Source: Bacillota bacterium (lineage in GTDB: Bacteria; Bacillota_E; Sulfobacillia; Sulfobacillales; Sulfobacillaceae). From it: a DNA stretch of 6,149 bases. Under the pieces are notes generated by a model that was not told where the DNA came from, ran no database searches, and saw only the letters and a program-made list of their open reading frames with translations. Each line of letters starts with the position of its first letter. Within the stretch, counting starts at the first letter, position 1. Where the stretch lies: NCBI GenBank assembly GCA_021802375.1, contig JAKAAL010000284.1, positions 1 to 6,149 on the forward strand, in the 5' to 3' direction. The position numbers were made by a program, and so were the translations under genes. Positions 5,127-6,149 of this stretch are shown piece after piece.

Positions 5127-6149
5127 TTGAAGGAAGACCGTTTATCGTTGCGGATTACTTTGCCTCAAGAGGAGTTTTTATCGCGGCCCTTGGATGTTGT
5201 ACCAGGCATTACTGCGGTCACAGGGATTAATAATGTGGGGAAGACCCGCCTGCTGAAACGGTTGTTTCATATTCATGCGTGGTGGATGCAGGCGGGATCC
5301 ATGAACGCGGCCCACTTCTTTCCGTTAACCGTGGAATTCACCAAGGGCCCCCTCCGCATGAGTCTCACCGTCACTCCTGATGACGCTGAGAGGTGGTCTT
5401 TTTTTCAACGAACAGTACATGGGCAGGTGGAAGGAGAATGTGTTGGCCAAAGAAACACAGGCAACCCAGATCGTTTCGATGTTCGAAGATCGGATGGGGA
5501 CGTAAGAGGATATATGGGTGGAGCGGTTAGTTTAAAGGCTTTGACGATGGAACTGGGTAAAGAATTAGATGCTGTCATGAGCAATTTCATCTATGTTCCG
5601 CCACAACGGACAGTTGCCGCCGAGACTCAGATTCGACGAGATCTCATACCGAATCCAGATGGGTCTAACTTGGCATGCGCATTAGTAACTTATCGAAATG
5701 ACAAGGATTCCCGATTCGTCGAAATGCAGTCCATCATGCGGATCATGTTTCCTGAAATTGAGGACATTTTGACCACCATCAGTGGACTGAACACTACGCG
5801 TTTAATGGTGCAAGATCGCTTCCTTGATCGTTCGGTGCCACTGAGTGACTGTGGCACGGGAGTAGCGCAGACCCTTCATCTGCTTGCTCTCATCTATTTT
5901 TCACCGCCGGGTCGCCTCTTCCTGATTGATGAGCCCCATGTCTACTTACATGCTAGTGCAGAGCGTGCTTTAGCTCAGGTAATCCGTAATCATCCGGAAC
6001 ATCACTACGTCATCGCAACCCATTCCCCGGTTTTAATTGACGCACTTAATCCTGATCAGGTTTGGCTTGTCATGCGTGACAAACGCGGCTCTTCGATTCA
6101 ATCTCTCTTCCCGGAAAATGTTAATGAGCGTCAGATGAAGGGTCTGCGC
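5127..6149 (+). CDS. AAA/ABC-type ATPase (OLD/AAA_21-like), partial at 3' end
   Basis: A continuous 341-codon frame starts at TTG and is still open at the window end. It carries a full ABC-type ATP-binding site. Walker A is GINNVGKT (33-40). IYVPPQR (155-161) matches the strand-Arg segment common in this group. The signature-like region is LSDCGTGVAQTLHLLALIY (239-257). Walker B is RLFLIDEP (263-270), with the D-loop region HVYLHAS after it. The H-loop is YVIATHSP (294-301). This layout is typical of the cytosolic SMC-like ATPases of the AAA_15/AAA_21 class found in OLD, Gabija and Septu defence proteins. A C-terminal TOPRIM nuclease domain, which OLD and GajA carry, would lie beyond the window, so the exact type cannot be decided. 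No membrane segments are present. It is separated from the restriction operon by 194 bp and has its own strong ribosome binding site, so it probably belongs to a following unit. The ATPase class is secure; a defence role is inferred from context. Confidence 0.85.
   Translation, partial: MKEDRLSLRITLPQEEFLSRPLDVVPGITAVTGINNVGKTRLLKRLFHIHAWWMQAGSMNAAHFFPLTVEFTKGPLRMSLTVTPDDAERWSFFQRTVHGQVEGECVGQRNTGNPDRFDVRRSDGDVRGYMGGAVSLKALTMELGKELDAVMSNFIYVPPQRTVAAETQIRRDLIPNPDGSNLACALVTYRNDKDSRFVEMQSIMRIMFPEIEDILTTISGLNTTRLMVQDRFLDRSVPLSDCGTGVAQTLHLLALIYFSPPGRLFLIDEPHVYLHASAERALAQVIRNHPEHHYVIATHSPVLIDALNPDQVWLVMRDKRGSSIQSLFPENVNERQMKGLR

Noticed and set aside
1..6149. CRISPR array, tRNA, rRNA or replication origin
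   Set aside because: No regularly spaced repeats, cloverleaf-like sequences or rRNA signatures were seen on reading both strands.

Overview
This window reads as a fragment of a bacterial accessory (defence) region. Base composition is near even by eye. One gene has a strong AAGGAGG ribosome binding site with a TTG start, which points to Bacillota or a similar Gram-positive-type host. An IS630-family remnant fits a mobile neighbourhood. No gene in the window fixes the species, so the taxonomy is only a low-confidence guess.

Layout: (1) About 9-350, minus strand: the C-terminal part of a decayed IS630-family DDE transposase. It is broken by an 11-bp tandem duplication exactly at the codon of the second catalytic Asp and by at least one more frameshift. 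(2) 332/344-913, plus strand: an N-terminally truncated SAM-dependent DNA methyltransferase. It begins inside the IS remnant and joins methyltransferase-like sequence just before the SAM-binding motif NPACGTGNF. (3) 906-2432, plus: an intact-looking Eco57I-type methyltransferase with NPPY. (4) 2425-4932, plus: an 835-residue fusion of an N-terminal GIY-YIG/T5orf172-type nuclease-like domain to an SF2 (DEAD/DEAH-type) helicase. (5) 4933-5126: a 194-bp gap with a small inverted repeat and no gene. (6) 5127 to the window end, plus: an AAA/ABC-type ATPase of the OLD/AAA_21 kind, open at the 3' edge.

Genes 2, 3 and 4 of this list form one tight operon: each of the two junctions is an 8-bp overlap of the form ATGRRTAA. 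Together they look like an ATP-dependent restriction-modification locus, with two methyltransferase-like proteins and a nuclease-helicase. The two methyltransferase-like proteins have complementary motif content. The first keeps a canonical SAM-binding motif I but shows no NPPY. The second has NPPY but a degenerate motif I (DPVTKSGVF). A split or two-subunit methyltransferase is therefore a reasonable hypothesis. The IS-associated rearrangement removed the N-terminus of the first protein while the predicted restriction gene stayed intact. This raises the question of how such a cell avoids self-restriction. The ATPase at the right is separated by a gap and has its own ribosome binding site, so it is probably a different unit, plausibly another defence gene continuing beyond the window.
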